Assembly (NCBI RefSeq): GCF_023208195.1
Contig: NZ_CP060034.1
Span: forward strand, 4,154,001 to 4,218,000
DNA: 64,000 nt
Source: Nocardioides sp. InS609-2
Lineage (GTDB): Bacteria; Actinomycetota; Actinomycetes; Propionibacteriales; Nocardioidaceae
Direction of reading: 5' to 3'
The notes under the pieces were generated by a model. The model saw nothing but the letters and a program-made list of their open reading frames with translations. It was not told the origin of the DNA and searched no databases. The position numbers were made by a program, and so were the translations under genes. Position 1 is the first letter of the stretch. Each line of letters begins with the position of its first letter. This document shows, in pieces, positions 8,620 through 16,541 of this stretch.

Positions 8620-9870
8620 ATGAGCATCGAGGGTGACGTCCGCGCGGTGGCTCTGCGCGGCCGGGAGGCCAGCTTCGAGCTGGCGCTGGCGACCCGGGCG
8701 ACGAAGGACGACGCACTGCTCGGGATGGCGTCTGCCCTGCTGGCGTCGTCGGATCAGGTGCTGGCCGCGAACGCCGACGACGTCGGACGCGCCGAGGCCT
8801 CGGGCACGCCCGCCAACATCGTCGACCGGCTGCGGCTCACTCCCGACCGCCTCGACGCGATGGCCCAGGGCCTGCGCGAGGTGGCTGGCCTCCCCGACCC
8901 GGTGGGGGAGGTGGTGCGCGGCTCGACGCTCGCCAACGGGCTCGAGCTGCGTCAGATCCGGGTGCCCTTCGGAGTGGTCGGGATGATCTACGAGGCCCGC
9001 CCCAATGTCACCGCCGACGCCGCGGGCATCTGCCTCAAGGCGGGCAACGCGGTGCTGCTGCGGGGCTCGTCGAGCGCGCGGTCGTCGAACACCGCCATCG
9101 TGCAGGTGCTGCGCGATGCAGCCGTGGAAGCCGGTCTGCCCGCTGACGTCGTACAGCTCGTGCCGGGTGACTCTCACGAGAGCGTCAAGGCGCTGATGCG
9201 GGCCCGCGGGCTGGTCGACGTACTGATCCCGCGCGGTGGGGCCGGCCTGATCCGATCGGTCGTCGAGGAGTCGACGGTGCCGGTCATCGAGACGGGCGTG
9301 GGCAACTGCCACGTGTACGTCGACGCGGCCGCCGACCTCGACCAGGCGCTGGCCATCGTGCTGAACGCCAAGACCCACCGCACCAGCGTCTGCAACGCCG
9401 CCGAGTCGCTCCTCGTGCACGCCGACCTCACCCAGACCTTTGTGCCGCGGGTGGTCGAGGCGCTGACCGAGGCGGGCGTGACCGTGCACGGTGACGCCGA
9501 GTTCGCGGCGTACGACGGAGTGTTGCCGGCCACGGACGACGACTACGCCGCGGAGTACCTCTCCCTCGACATCTCCGCCTGCGTCGTCGACTCGGTGGAC
9601 GACGCGATCGCCCACATCCGGCGCTTCTCGAGCGGCCACACCGAGGCGATCGTGACGCGGGACCAGGCGACAGCACGTCGCTTCGTGGCCGCCGTCGACT
9701 CGGCTGCGGTGCTCGTGAACGCCTCGACGCGCTTCACCGACGGCGGTGAGTTCGGGTTCGGCGCCGAGATCGGCATCAGCACCCAGAAGCTGCACGCGCG
9801 CGGGCCGATGGGGCTCACCGAGATGACCTCGACCAAGTACGTCGTGACCGGAGATGGCCACGTGCGCTGA
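8620..9870 (+). CDS. proA: Glutamate-5-semialdehyde dehydrogenase
   Basis: A 416-aa ProA, the normal length. It reduces glutamyl-5-phosphate to the semialdehyde with NADPH in proline synthesis. The catalytic cysteine is C258 in [11 protein letters not shown]. The segment [20 protein letters not shown] and the C-terminal [14 protein letters not shown] are family hallmarks. proB is not directly upstream, and the gene has its own leaderless promoter. A small membrane ORF and nadD follow. Confidence 0.97.
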   Translation: MSIEGDVRAVALRGREASFELALATRATKDDALLGMASALLASSDQVLAANADDVGRAEASGTPANIVDRLRLTPDRLDAMAQGLREVAGLPDPVGEVVRGSTLANGLELRQIRVPFGVVGMIYEARPNVTADAAGICLKAGNAVLLRGSSSARSSNTAIVQVLRDAAVEAGLPADVVQLVPGDSHESVKALMRARGLVDVLIPRGGAGLIRSVVEESTVPVIETGVGNCHVYVDAAADLDQALAIVLNAKTHRTSVCNAAESLLVHADLTQTFVPRVVEALTEAGVTVHGDAEFAAYDGVLPATDDDYAAEYLSLDISACVVDSVDDAIAHIRRFSSGHTEAIVTRDQATARRFVAAVDSAAVLVNASTRFTDGGEFGFGAEIGISTQKLHARGPMGLTEMTSTKYVVTGDGHVR

Positions 9871-9876
9871 CGCCGG

Positions 9877-9882
9877 TAGGAT
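9877..9882 (+). promoter_or_regulatory. Leaderless -10 box of small ORF upstream of nadD
   Basis: TAGGAT followed by 7 nt and ATG 9890. It probably drives the small ORF, nadD, rsfS and the phosphatase. Confidence 0.5.
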
Positions 9883-9889
9883 CACCGCC

Positions 9890-10042
9890 ATGTCGCTGAG
9901 CGCTCTCTCCCTCGCTGCCGCTGTCGCCGAGAACGGCGAGCACGCGCTGTCCCCATACGCCGTGGGCGGCGGTGTCCTGCTCATCCTGCTGGCGGTCATG
10001 GGCGCGCTGGTGGCCTTCGGCGGCGGGCGCGAGCACAGCTGA
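9890..10042 (+). CDS. Small single-TM protein upstream of nadD
   Basis: A 50-aa protein, [20 protein letters not shown] at the N-terminus, followed by one membrane segment (about residues 24-44) and a short basic tail. Its TGA (10040-10042) is one base before the GTG chosen for nadD, which implies translational coupling. A leaderless box lies upstream. Function unknown. Confidence 0.7.
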   Translation: MSLSALSLAAAVAENGEHALSPYAVGGGVLLILLAVMGALVAFGGGREHS

Positions 10043-10043
10043 C

Positions 10044-10703
10044 GTGCCGGCAACCCAGACTCCGTCCCGAGCCCGCCGCGTCGGGGTGATGGGTGGCACG
10101 TTCGACCCGATCCACCACGGCCACCTCGTGGCCGCGTCCGAGGTGCAGGCGTGGTTCGGCCTCGACGAGGTCGTCTTCGTGCCCACCGGAGCGCCGTGGC
10201 AGAAGTCCGACCGCTCGGTGTCGCCGCCGGAGCACCGCTACCTGATGACGGTCATCGCGACGGCCGCCAACCCGCGCTTCCGGGTCTCGCGCGTCGACAT
10301 CGACCGCGACGGGCCGACGTACACGATCGACACGCTGCGCGACCTGCGCGAGCAGATGCCCGACGCCGAGCTCTACTTCATCACCGGCGCCGACGCGCTG
10401 GCCGACATCTTCACCTGGCGTGACGCCGACGACATGTTCGAGCTCGCCCAGTTCGTCGGCTGCACCCGCCCCGGCTACGAGATGGACGCGAAGACGCTCG
10501 ACGCCATCCCGTCCGACCGGGTCACGATGGTCGAGATTCCCGCCCTCGCCATCTCTTCCACCGACTGCCGCAAGCGCAAGGAACGCGGCGAGCCCGTGTG
10601 GTACCTCGTCCCCGACGGGGTGGTCCAGTACATCGCCAAGCACCACCTCTATCCCGGGCCCGACCCGGCTCCCCAGAACGTCCCAGGAGACCCGCCTGCA
10701 TGA
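10044..10703 (+). CDS. nadD: Nicotinate-nucleotide adenylyltransferase
   Basis: A 219-aa NadD that makes deamido-NAD from nicotinate mononucleotide and [15 protein letters not shown] carries the HxGH nucleotidyltransferase motif, and [12 protein letters not shown] is the ISSTxxR signature. GTG 10044 places about 14 residues before MGGTFDP, close to known homologues; ATG 10089 is the fallback. The stop overlaps the rsfS start (ATGA). Confidence 0.95.
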   Translation: MPATQTPSRARRVGVMGGTFDPIHHGHLVAASEVQAWFGLDEVVFVPTGAPWQKSDRSVSPPEHRYLMTVIATAANPRFRVSRVDIDRDGPTYTIDTLRDLREQMPDAELYFITGADALADIFTWRDADDMFELAQFVGCTRPGYEMDAKTLDAIPSDRVTMVEIPALAISSTDCRKRKERGEPVWYLVPDGVVQYIAKHHLYPGPDPAPQNVPGDPPA

Positions 10704-11077
10704 CCGCCACCGACCACGCCATCGAGCTCGTCCACGCCGCCGCCCGCGCGGCGTCCGAAAAGCTCGCGACCAAGATCATCGCCTTCGACGTGAGCGAACA
10801 GCTCGCGATCACCGACGCCTTCGTGCTGGCCTCGGCCACCAACGACCGGCAGGTCAAGGCCATCGTCGACGAGATCGAGGACAAGCTCCGCGAGATCGGC
10901 GCCAAGCCGATCCGCCGCGAGGGCGAGCGCGACGGACGCTGGGTGCTCATCGACTACGGCGACGTCGTCGTACACGTGCAGCACGAGGAGGAGCGGCAGT
11001 TCTACGCCCTCGAGCGGCTCTGGCGCGACTGCCCAAGCATCAAGCTGCCTGCCGACGTCACCTCCAACGAGCGGTGA
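10700..11077 (+). CDS. rsfS: Ribosomal silencing factor RsfS
   Basis: A 125-aa member of the RsfS/Iojap family. It binds ribosomal protein uL14 on the 50S subunit and blocks subunit joining in poor growth. Family landmarks include [19 protein letters not shown] and [20 protein letters not shown]. It overlaps nadD by ATGA and the next gene by GTGA, forming a tightly coupled operon in the usual nadD-rsfS order. Confidence 0.96.
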   Translation: MTATDHAIELVHAAARAASEKLATKIIAFDVSEQLAITDAFVLASATNDRQVKAIVDEIEDKLREIGAKPIRREGERDGRWVLIDYGDVVVHVQHEEERQFYALERLWRDCPSIKLPADVTSNER

Positions 11078-11682
11078 GCCGGCGCCTCGTCCTGCTTCGG
11101 CACGGCCGCACCGCGTGGAACCACGCCCGTCGTGTCCAGGGACAGCTGGATGCCGAGCTCGACGACAGCGGACGAGCCCAGGCAGATGCCGTGGCGACGG
11201 TCCTGGCCACGCTCGAGCCGACGTTGCTCTGGTCGTCTGACCTGGTGCGAGCTCGTGACACCGCGCTGACGGTGGGCAAGGCCGCCGGCCTGGACCCGAC
11301 GTACGACGAGCGCCTGCGCGAGTTCTCCCTGGGCGAGCGCGAGGGCATCACGCATGATGAGTACGCGGCGCTGGCACCCGAGGAGTTCGAGCGTTTCCGT
11401 CGCGGCCACTACGACGCGGCTCCGGGCGCCGAGCCGACCAGCGAGGTCCGGATCCGCATGCACGCCGTACTCACCGAGCTCCTCGCCGCTCTGGGGCCGG
11501 GGGAGACCGGCGTGGCCGTCTCGCACGGGGCGGCCATCCGCGTCGCGACCGGCGCGATGCTCGACTGGCCCGACGACCAGTTCCACTCGCTGCGTGGCCT
11601 CGACAACTGTGCCTGGGTGCTGCTCGAGGAGCACCCGGAGGTCTCCGCACTGCGACTCGGCGCCTACAACCGCACCGTGTGA
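11074..11682 (+). CDS. Histidine phosphatase (phosphoglycerate mutase-like)
   Basis: A 202-aa histidine phosphatase superfamily protein. RHGRTAWN near residue 9 holds the phosphorylated His, SLGEREG follows, and the second catalytic His is in AVSHGAAIRV. It is too divergent to assign a substrate (phosphoglycerate or another small phosphate ester). GTG 11074 overlaps the rsfS stop. This neighbour of nadD-rsfS is common in actinobacteria. Confidence 0.9.
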   Translation: MSRRLVLLRHGRTAWNHARRVQGQLDAELDDSGRAQADAVATVLATLEPTLLWSSDLVRARDTALTVGKAAGLDPTYDERLREFSLGEREGITHDEYAALAPEEFERFRRGHYDAAPGAEPTSEVRIRMHAVLTELLAALGPGETGVAVSHGAAIRVATGAMLDWPDDQFHSLRGLDNCAWVLLEEHPEVSALRLGAYNRTV

Positions 11683-11750
11683 CCCCCCGATTTCGCAAGC
11701 CATCGGGCCATTGGCTACCATTCTCGGCGTTGCCCAACGGGTGACGATCT

Positions 11751-11826
11751 GGGGCTGTGGCGCAGCTGGTAGCGCATCTGCATGGCATGCAGAGGGTCAG
11801 GGGTTCGAGTCCCCTCAGCTCCACCA
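11751..11826 (+). tRNA. tRNA-Ala (GGC)
   Basis: The 7-bp acceptor stem is GGGGCTG/CAGCTCC with one G-T pair, the discriminator is A, and the CCA end is encoded (11824-11826). The D arm contains AGCTGGTAGCGC. The anticodon loop ATGGCAT sits in a TCTGC/GCAGA stem and gives anticodon GGC. The T loop is GTTCGAGTC. The 3' end is duplicated imperfectly at 27662, marking it as the integration site of the island to its right. Confidence 0.97.
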
Positions 11827-11883
11827 GATCAGCAAGCCAAGGCCATGTCGGCCTCCTCGCAAGAGGAGGAAGACATGGCCCTT
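11811..11883 (+). repeat. Left attachment-like repeat: tRNA 3' end plus hairpin (attL)
   Basis: This stretch covers the tRNA 3' half and a strong hairpin: AAGGCCATGTC then CCTCCTC-GCAA-GAGGAGG then GACATGGCCCTT. About 60 of 73 positions recur in the same orientation at 27662-27733. The hairpin is probably the tRNA terminator. The copies have diverged, so the insertion is old. Confidence 0.75.
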
Positions 11884-11977
11884 GGACATTTATTGGACAC
11901 ATGTGGCCGCGCGGCGAGTCAGGGGCCGGCATGGCACCTTCTCGATACGTCTCGGTCGACCTCGTGCACTGGTGGGC

Positions 11978-12127
11978 ATGGACACCACGATCGCCGCCCA
12001 AGACACCATCGAGCCAGTTCTCACCCTCGGCCGCGAGCTGCGTCTTCGTCGCTCCGAGGTGGACTCGTGGCTGGCCCGGCTCGAGGCGGCCGCCAGTGCC
12101 CGCCATCCGACGGGGGATCGGAGTTGA
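11978..12127 (+). pseudogene. Excisionase-like fragment
   Basis: 49 codons from ATG 11978. The segment LGRELRLRRSEVDSWLARLE matches the wing and last helix of the MerR-like helix-turn-helix used by phage and ICE excisionases. The first recognition helix is missing, so the gene looks truncated. It lies between the tRNA and an integrase fragment, the usual xis-int order. Confidence 0.55.
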
Positions 12128-12270
12128 GCCGCGGACGGCCCGCACCGCGATGGCGACCTACGGGCAGGTCCACGCCACCGACCTCGGGGGCCGCCAGCGC
12201 GCGTTGACTCGCTTCCAGGACACCGACGGCCACCTCATGGGTCTCGTCGAAGGCGTGTCGTCGTCTGTTC
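12123..12270 (+). pseudogene. Tyrosine integrase, N-terminal fragment
   Basis: In the frame starting at 12123 the translation reads TAMATYGQVHATDL, then GGRQRALTRFQDTDGHL. This resembles the arm-binding N-terminal domain of actinobacterial tyrosine recombinases (IGTYG...ARTRFRDxDG). Similarity fades after about 12260, and no catalytic domain is present. The remainder to 12336 holds nothing recognisable. It is a relic of the element that entered tRNA-Ala. Confidence 0.5.
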
Positions 12271-12336
12271 GGACGCGCCGGTGCTTGCTCCGGCTAGGAC
12301 CACGAGCGACACGCTGGATCATCGATCTGGTGAAGG

Positions 12337-12471
12337 CTAGTCGCCCTGACGCATGCTCGAGCCGTGCGAAGGCGGAGGTGCTCCGTCGTCCTCGAGCTCG
12401 GCGGCGATGGAGACGACCAGGCCACCGAGCAGGAACCCGATGACGCCGGCGGCGAGAGTGTTGGTGTTCAC
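12337..12471 (-). CDS. Small single-TM protein of the copper cluster
   Basis: 44 codons starting at GTG 12471 with a strong AGGAGGAA site. One membrane segment (about residues 6-25, LAAGVIGFLLGGLVVSIAAE) is followed by an acidic and proline-rich tail. It begins 18 nt after the DUF4396 stop, so it is the last gene of the minus-strand operon. The strong ribosome site and clean TM segment argue that it is real. Function unknown; a small helper of the neighbouring membrane protein is a guess. Confidence 0.7.
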   Translation of the reverse strand: MNTNTLAAGVIGFLLGGLVVSIAAELEDDGAPPPSHGSSMRQGD

Positions 12472-12489
12472 GGCACTTCCTCCTGGAAC

Positions 12490-13002
12490 TCAGTGGTGGG
12501 CGTCGCTGGCGGCGTGGCCCTCGTGGTCCATGCCCTCGTGGTCCATGCCCGCGTGGTCCATGCCCTCGTGATACCGGTGAGTCAAGGCGTGGCCCTTGCC
12601 CTTGTCGATGAGGTAGCGGTTGACCGGGAAGGCCGCGATGAAAGCGACGGAGAGCGAGATCATCATCCCGATCCAGAAGATGGGGTTGACCAGCCCGGCG
12701 TCCATGGCGCCGGGGATCATCGCCATGACGAGGTTGTCGACGATCTCCATGGTCGCGATGGAGAGGGTGTCGGCCGCGAACACCACGCTCAGCGCGGCGA
12801 AGAAGCCGAGTCCCGCCGAGATGAGGGGCAGCGTGGAGAGCGCGTAGCCGAACAGGAATGCGAGCCCGACGGCCAGGGCGATGGTGACGCCGGTGGACAG
12901 TTCCAGCGCCGTGCCGACCATCAGGCCGGCGACCTCTCCGATCGCACAGCCGGTGAGGCAGTGCAACGTGGCGTTGGCGGCCATGCTGTTACGCGCATTC
13001 AT
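12490..13002 (-). CDS. DUF4396-type membrane protein with His/Met-rich tail
   Basis: A 170-aa protein from ATG 13002 (site GGGAGAGGATCG). It has several membrane segments from about residues 20-140 and a cytosolic or external tail in which HEGMDHAGMDHEGMDHEG repeats before ending DAHH. The His, Met and Asp repeat looks suited to bind Cu or a similar metal. A conserved TGCAIGEVAG segment near the start is typical of DUF4396 proteins, often found with copper ATPases. An operator-like site lies 22-36 bp upstream, suggesting metal control. Confidence 0.8.
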   Translation of the reverse strand: MNARNSMAANATLHCLTGCAIGEVAGLMVGTALELSTGVTIALAVGLAFLFGYALSTLPLISAGLGFFAALSVVFAADTLSIATMEIVDNLVMAMIPGAMDAGLVNPIFWIGMMISLSVAFIAAFPVNRYLIDKGKGHALTHRYHEGMDHAGMDHEGMDHEGHAASDAHH

Positions 13003-13023
13003 GTCGATCCTCTCCCTGTGTGA

Positions 13024-13038
13024 TACCCCCCGACCGTA
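13024..13038 (-). promoter_or_regulatory. CsoR-type operator upstream of DUF4396 gene
   Basis: On the minus strand this reads TACGGTCGGGGGGTA, a 15-mer of the same build as the sites at 14890, 14938, 23554 and 35040. It lies just upstream of the start at 13002. Confidence 0.55.
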
Positions 13039-13113
13039 TCGGCCGACGGGTGGGCTCGAGCGACGGGGCCGTCCCGGGCCGGTGCCGAGCACCGGCCCGG
13101 AACGATCCCGATG

Positions 13114-13320
13114 TCAGGCGACCCGGTAGCCGGCCGCGGTGATGGCGGCGCGGACCTGGTTGTCGTCGTACTCCTGCCCGGTGACGGTCAGGGTGCCGCT
13201 GGCGAGGTCGACTTCGGTGTTCTCGACCCCTGCCACCTCGGCGACGGCCGCGGTGACCTTGCCCGCGCAGCTGGTGCAGGTCATGCCCTGGACGGTGTGA
13301 GTGGTGTTCGTGGTGCACAT
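13114..13320 (-). CDS. Heavy-metal-associated (CopZ-like) chaperone
   Basis: A 68-aa single HMA domain with GMTCTSC supplying the CxxC Cu(I) site and a C-terminal AAITAAGYRVA typical of the ferredoxin-like fold. It starts at ATG 13320 behind AGGAAAGGAT. The product probably ferries Cu(I) to the ATPases encoded nearby. It lies between the MFS gene and the DUF4396 gene on the same strand, and is a divergent paralogue of the protein at 15337. Confidence 0.9.
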   Translation of the reverse strand: MCTTNTTHTVQGMTCTSCAGKVTAAVAEVAGVENTEVDLASGTLTVTGQEYDDNQVRAAITAAGYRVA

Positions 13321-13377
13321 GAGTGGTTGATCCTTTCCTGGTGGTCCGGGCCGGGCTGGCACGGAGGGCTGTGGCGT

Positions 13378-14826
13378 TCAGGCGGCGTTGGCGTCGACTG
13401 CAGTGGTGGTGTGAGTCGGGTCCGCGGGCGGAGCTCCGCGCAGGAACGCGGCTGCGGCGGCTGCGCCCAGGAGGGCGATGACGGCAGCTCCGATGAAGGC
13501 TGCGGAGAAGCCGTTGGTGAGAGCGGTGGGGTCGCTGATCCGATCAGCTCCCTGGCTTGCGGCGATCGCGGTCATCACAGCCAGACCGAGGGCTGAGCCG
13601 ACCTGGTAGCTGGTGTTGACGATGCCTGATGCGAGGCCGCCCTCCTCGGGGCGCGCAGACGAGATCGCCGTACCGAGGGAGGGGATGAACGCCAGCGACA
13701 TGCCGAGCGCGGCCACCAGTGACGCCGGCAGCACGTCGCCGGCGAACGAACCGTCGGGACTGACTTGGGCCAGCCAGCCCATGCCCACGGCGAGGATGAC
13801 CAGGCCCGAGACGGTGGTGGTCCTGGGTCCGTACCTGGCCATCACGCGCGGTGCCAGGACGACCATGCCGATCATGATCAGCAGTGTCATCGGAAGCAGG
13901 GCGGCCCCGCTGGGGAAGGCTGAGTAGCCGAGCACCTGCTGGAGGTAGAGGTTCAGGAAGAACCACATCGGGATCCAGGCGGCACCGAGCAGCAGCTGTA
14001 CGACGTTGGCCGCACCCAGGTTGGGCGTGCGGAAGATCCGCAACGGGACCAACGGGTGCTGGCGCCGGGCCTGGAGGAGGACGAACGCTGCCAGCAGTAC
14101 GGCGGCGGCACCCAGCACGAGCCACGTCTGGGCGCCGTCCCAACCGACTTCGGGGGCTCGGACGGTCGCGTAGACAGCTGCGCCGAGGCCTGCGGTGACC
14201 GCAGCCGCACCTGCCACGTCGACGCGGGAGCGAGATCCCGCTCCGCCGAGCGGCATCAGGGCCGGTGTCACGGCGAGCAGCACGAGTGCGATCGGGATAT
14301 TGATGTAGAACACCCAGGGCCAGGAGGCGTACTCGGTGATCACGCCGCCGAGGAACACGCCGGCCGTACCTCCCGCTGGCGCCGCAGCGCCGTAGAAGGC
14401 GAACGCCTTCATCAGCTCGCGCGGGTTGTGCCCGAACAGCATCATCAGCAGCGTCAGGGCCGAGGGTGCGATCAGCGCGGATCCCGCGCCTTGCACGGCG
14501 CGACCTATGAGCTCGACCTCGACGTTGCCGGCTGCGCCAGCGATCGCGGAGCCGGCGAGCAGGACGACCCAGCCGAGACTGAACATCCGCCGAGCGCCGA
14601 ACAGGTCGGCCAGCTTGCCCCCGAGCAGCAGCAGGCCTCCCAGCGCGACGACGTAGGCGTTGAAGACCCAGGACAGGTTCTCCTGGGAGAAGCCGAGATC
14701 GGCCTGCATCTGCGGCAGTGCCACGCCGATGATCGAGGTGTCCATGATGACCATGAACTGGGCTGCGGCGATCGCCGCGAGCCCGAGCCACCGCCGTGAG
14801 GCGGGAGGCACAGAGGGACTGGACAT
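13378..14826 (-). CDS. MFS transporter, DHA2 (EmrB/QacA) family
   Basis: A 482-aa, roughly 14-segment drug:H+ antiporter. The N-terminal MDTSIIGVALPQMQADLG and GGKLADLFGARR (motif A) identify the DHA2 group. ATG 14826 is preceded by AAGGAG. It is first in the minus-strand operon and shares the operator-rich divergent region with csoR. Such proteins usually export lipophilic drugs, so a link with metal stress rests on context only. Confidence 0.92.
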   Translation of the reverse strand: MSSPSVPPASRRWLGLAAIAAAQFMVIMDTSIIGVALPQMQADLGFSQENLSWVFNAYVVALGGLLLLGGKLADLFGARRMFSLGWVVLLAGSAIAGAAGNVEVELIGRAVQGAGSALIAPSALTLLMMLFGHNPRELMKAFAFYGAAAPAGGTAGVFLGGVITEYASWPWVFYINIPIALVLLAVTPALMPLGGAGSRSRVDVAGAAAVTAGLGAAVYATVRAPEVGWDGAQTWLVLGAAAVLLAAFVLLQARRQHPLVPLRIFRTPNLGAANVVQLLLGAAWIPMWFFLNLYLQQVLGYSAFPSGAALLPMTLLIMIGMVVLAPRVMARYGPRTTTVSGLVILAVGMGWLAQVSPDGSFAGDVLPASLVAALGMSLAFIPSLGTAISSARPEEGGLASGIVNTSYQVGSALGLAVMTAIAASQGADRISDPTALTNGFSAAFIGAAVIALLGAAAAAAFLRGAPPADPTHTTTAVDANAA

Positions 14827-14889
14827 GGTGAGTCTCCTTCGGGTTGTCCGTTCTCAGGTCCGCAAGTGCGGACCAGACGACTTGATGAA

Positions 14890-14904
14890 TACCATAGGGG
14901 GGTA
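14890..14904 (+). promoter_or_regulatory. CsoR-type operator 1 in divergent csoR/MFS region
   Basis: TACCATAGGGGGGTA. It overlaps a possible -10 for csoR (TATAGT at 14903 or TAGTAT at 14905). Its start is 48 bp from the start of operator 2. Confidence 0.7.
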
Positions 14905-14937
14905 TAGTATTCCCAAGCAAGAGAAACTCGGAATAAA

Positions 14938-14952
14938 TACCGGAGGGGGGTA
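14938..14952 (+). promoter_or_regulatory. CsoR-type operator 2 in divergent csoR/MFS region
   Basis: TACCGGAGGGGGGTA, ending 41 bp before the csoR ATG. The pair of sites could control both the minus-strand MFS operon and the plus-strand csoR operon. Confidence 0.7.
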
Positions 14953-14993
14953 CGTTGAACTCACCAGTCACCGAACACACAGGAGGAACCGGG

Positions 14994-15305
14994 ATGAGCA
15001 GCAACGAGACCGCCGCGCACCACCAGCACGGCTACATCCACGCGAAGGACGACTACCTCAAGCGGCTGCGCCGCATCGAGGGTCAGGCGCGTGGCCTGCA
15101 ACGGATGGTCGAGGAGGAGCAGTACTGCATCGACATCCTCACGCAGGTCTCGGCGATGACGAAGGCGTTGCAGTCGGTCGCCCTGGGCCTGCTCGACGAG
15201 CACATGGCCCACTGCGTGGTCGATGCCGCCCGAGAAGGCGGCTCCGAGGCCGAGATCAAGCTCAAGGAAGCCTCCGACGCCATCGCCCGGCTCGTCCGGT
15301 CCTGA
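14994..15305 (+). CDS. csoR: Copper-sensing repressor, CsoR family
   Basis: A 103-aa all-helical CsoR/RcnR protein. The Cu(I) ligand set C-H-C is complete: C45 (QYCID), H70 and C74 (EHMAHC). The conserved DDYLKRLRRIEGQARGLQRM helix precedes them. Copper binding should release the protein from GC-rich operators like those upstream. ATG 14994 follows AGGAGGAACCGGG; an in-frame TTG at 14955 would run into the operator. It is first in an operon with copZ, a secreted protein and a copper ATPase. Confidence 0.93.
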   Translation: MSSNETAAHHQHGYIHAKDDYLKRLRRIEGQARGLQRMVEEEQYCIDILTQVSAMTKALQSVALGLLDEHMAHCVVDAAREGGSEAEIKLKEASDAIARLVRS

Positions 15306-15336
15306 CCAGATCCACACAGAGAGAGGAACCATCACC

Positions 15337-15543
15337 ATGAGCGAGACCCGTACCTACGCCGTCACCGGCATGACGTGCGGCCACTGCGTCGCCTCGGTCA
15401 CCGAGGAGGTCCAGGAGATCCCCGGCGTCGAGAAGGTCGACATCGTCCTCGACACCGGTGCCGTGACCGTCACCAGCAGCCAGACTCTCGACGACGCAGC
15501 CGTCAAGGCAGCCGTCGAAGAGGCCGGATACCAGCTCGCATGA
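15337..15543 (+). CDS. copZ: Copper chaperone CopZ
   Basis: A 68-aa HMA domain with GMTCGHC as the Cu(I)-binding CxxC; the ending EEAGYQLA is typical. ATG 15337 follows GAGAGGAACC. It lies 31 nt after csoR, and its stop overlaps the next start (ATGA). It is expected to deliver Cu(I) to the CopA ATPase and to CsoR. Confidence 0.93.
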   Translation: MSETRTYAVTGMTCGHCVASVTEEVQEIPGVEKVDIVLDTGAVTVTSSQTLDDAAVKAAVEEAGYQLA

Positions 15544-16505
15544 GCACGCCGGTCCGGGTCTTCGGGTTCCTGCTCGCCCTCGCCGCAGCGTTCGGCATCG
15601 CACTCGGGGTCGGCAACGCCGTCGGCCCCTTCGAGACCAATGACGAGCCGGCTGCTCACGACGGTGGCCACGCCGAAGGCCACGACCCCGACCAGTCCAG
15701 CACGACACCCGCCGCTGACATCCCAGGAGGACTGATGGTTTCGCAGGACGGCTTCACCCTGGAGCTGCAGAAGACGCGGGCGGAGCCCGGGTCGGACGTG
15801 GCCGTGGCCTTCACGATCACCGGACCGGACGGGGCCCCCGTTACGGCGTACGACGTGGAGCACGACAAGCAGCTGCACCTGATCGCCGTACGGCGCGACT
15901 TCACCGGGTTCCAGCACGTCCACCCGGAGCTCGCCCCCGATGGCACCTGGGGGATCGACCTCGACCTCACGCCGGGTGCCTGGCGGCTCTTCGCCGACTT
16001 CAAGGCGACCGGGGCCGAGGCGCTCACCCTGGGCGCCGACCTCGAGGTGAGCGGCGACCACCAGCCGGCGGCACCGGCGGTCGAGACCCGAACTGCGAGC
16101 GTCGACGGCTACGAGGTGACCCTTGACGGGGAGCTCGCACCGGGCACCGACGCAAAGCTCAAGGTCACTGTGAGCAAGGACGGTCGTCCCGTCACTGACC
16201 TGCAGCCCTACCTCGACGCCTACGGGCACCTGGTCGCTCTGCGTGAGGGCGATCTGGCCTACCTGCATGTCCACCCCGACGGCACGCCCGGGGACGGCGC
16301 CACCGAGGCCGGGCCGGACGTCGTCTTCTACGCCACGGTCCCGAGCGCCGGCGGATACCGGCTCTACCTCGACTTCAAGCACCGCGGCGTGGTCCGAACA
16401 GCCGCATTCGCCATCGACACTGCCGGAACCACCCCGGCCGCGAACGACGAGCCGGTCGACGTCCCGACCGAGGCGCCGGCCGACGACGGCCATGCCGACC
16501 ACTGA
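15540..16505 (+). CDS. Membrane-anchored His-rich protein of the copper operon
   Basis: A 321-aa protein. One N-terminal membrane segment (about 8-28) is followed by a His-rich linker (HDGGHAEGHD) and a mostly beta extracytoplasmic region. Two similar blocks are visible: LHLIAVRRDFTGFQHVHPEL with a following LFADFK, and GHLVALREGDLAYLHVHPDG with LYLDFKH. The paired HVHP motifs could bind metal. It overlaps copZ by 4 nt and precedes copA. I know of no established function; periplasm-side copper handling is inferred. Confidence 0.8.
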   Translation: MSTPVRVFGFLLALAAAFGIALGVGNAVGPFETNDEPAAHDGGHAEGHDPDQSSTTPAADIPGGLMVSQDGFTLELQKTRAEPGSDVAVAFTITGPDGAPVTAYDVEHDKQLHLIAVRRDFTGFQHVHPELAPDGTWGIDLDLTPGAWRLFADFKATGAEALTLGADLEVSGDHQPAAPAVETRTASVDGYEVTLDGELAPGTDAKLKVTVSKDGRPVTDLQPYLDAYGHLVALREGDLAYLHVHPDGTPGDGATEAGPDVVFYATVPSAGGYRLYLDFKHRGVVRTAAFAIDTAGTTPAANDEPVDVPTEAPADDGHADH

Positions 16506-16541
16506 CCCACCACGACCCATTCCAGAGCACAGGAGGACACC

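Noticed and set aside
7959..8716. A minus-strand 306-codon frame across the SGNH hydrolase
   Set aside because: It is out of frame with the hydrolase, Arg/Gly/Pro-rich and without motifs.
11757..12443. A frame beginning MAQLVAHLHGMQRVRGSS inside the tRNA
   Set aside because: This is the well-known spurious translation of a tRNA gene. Only its later part, from 12123, resembles an integrase.
13544..15004. A 486-codon minus-strand frame overlapping the MFS gene
   Set aside because: It is a shadow of the MFS gene in another frame and crosses the divergent promoter region.
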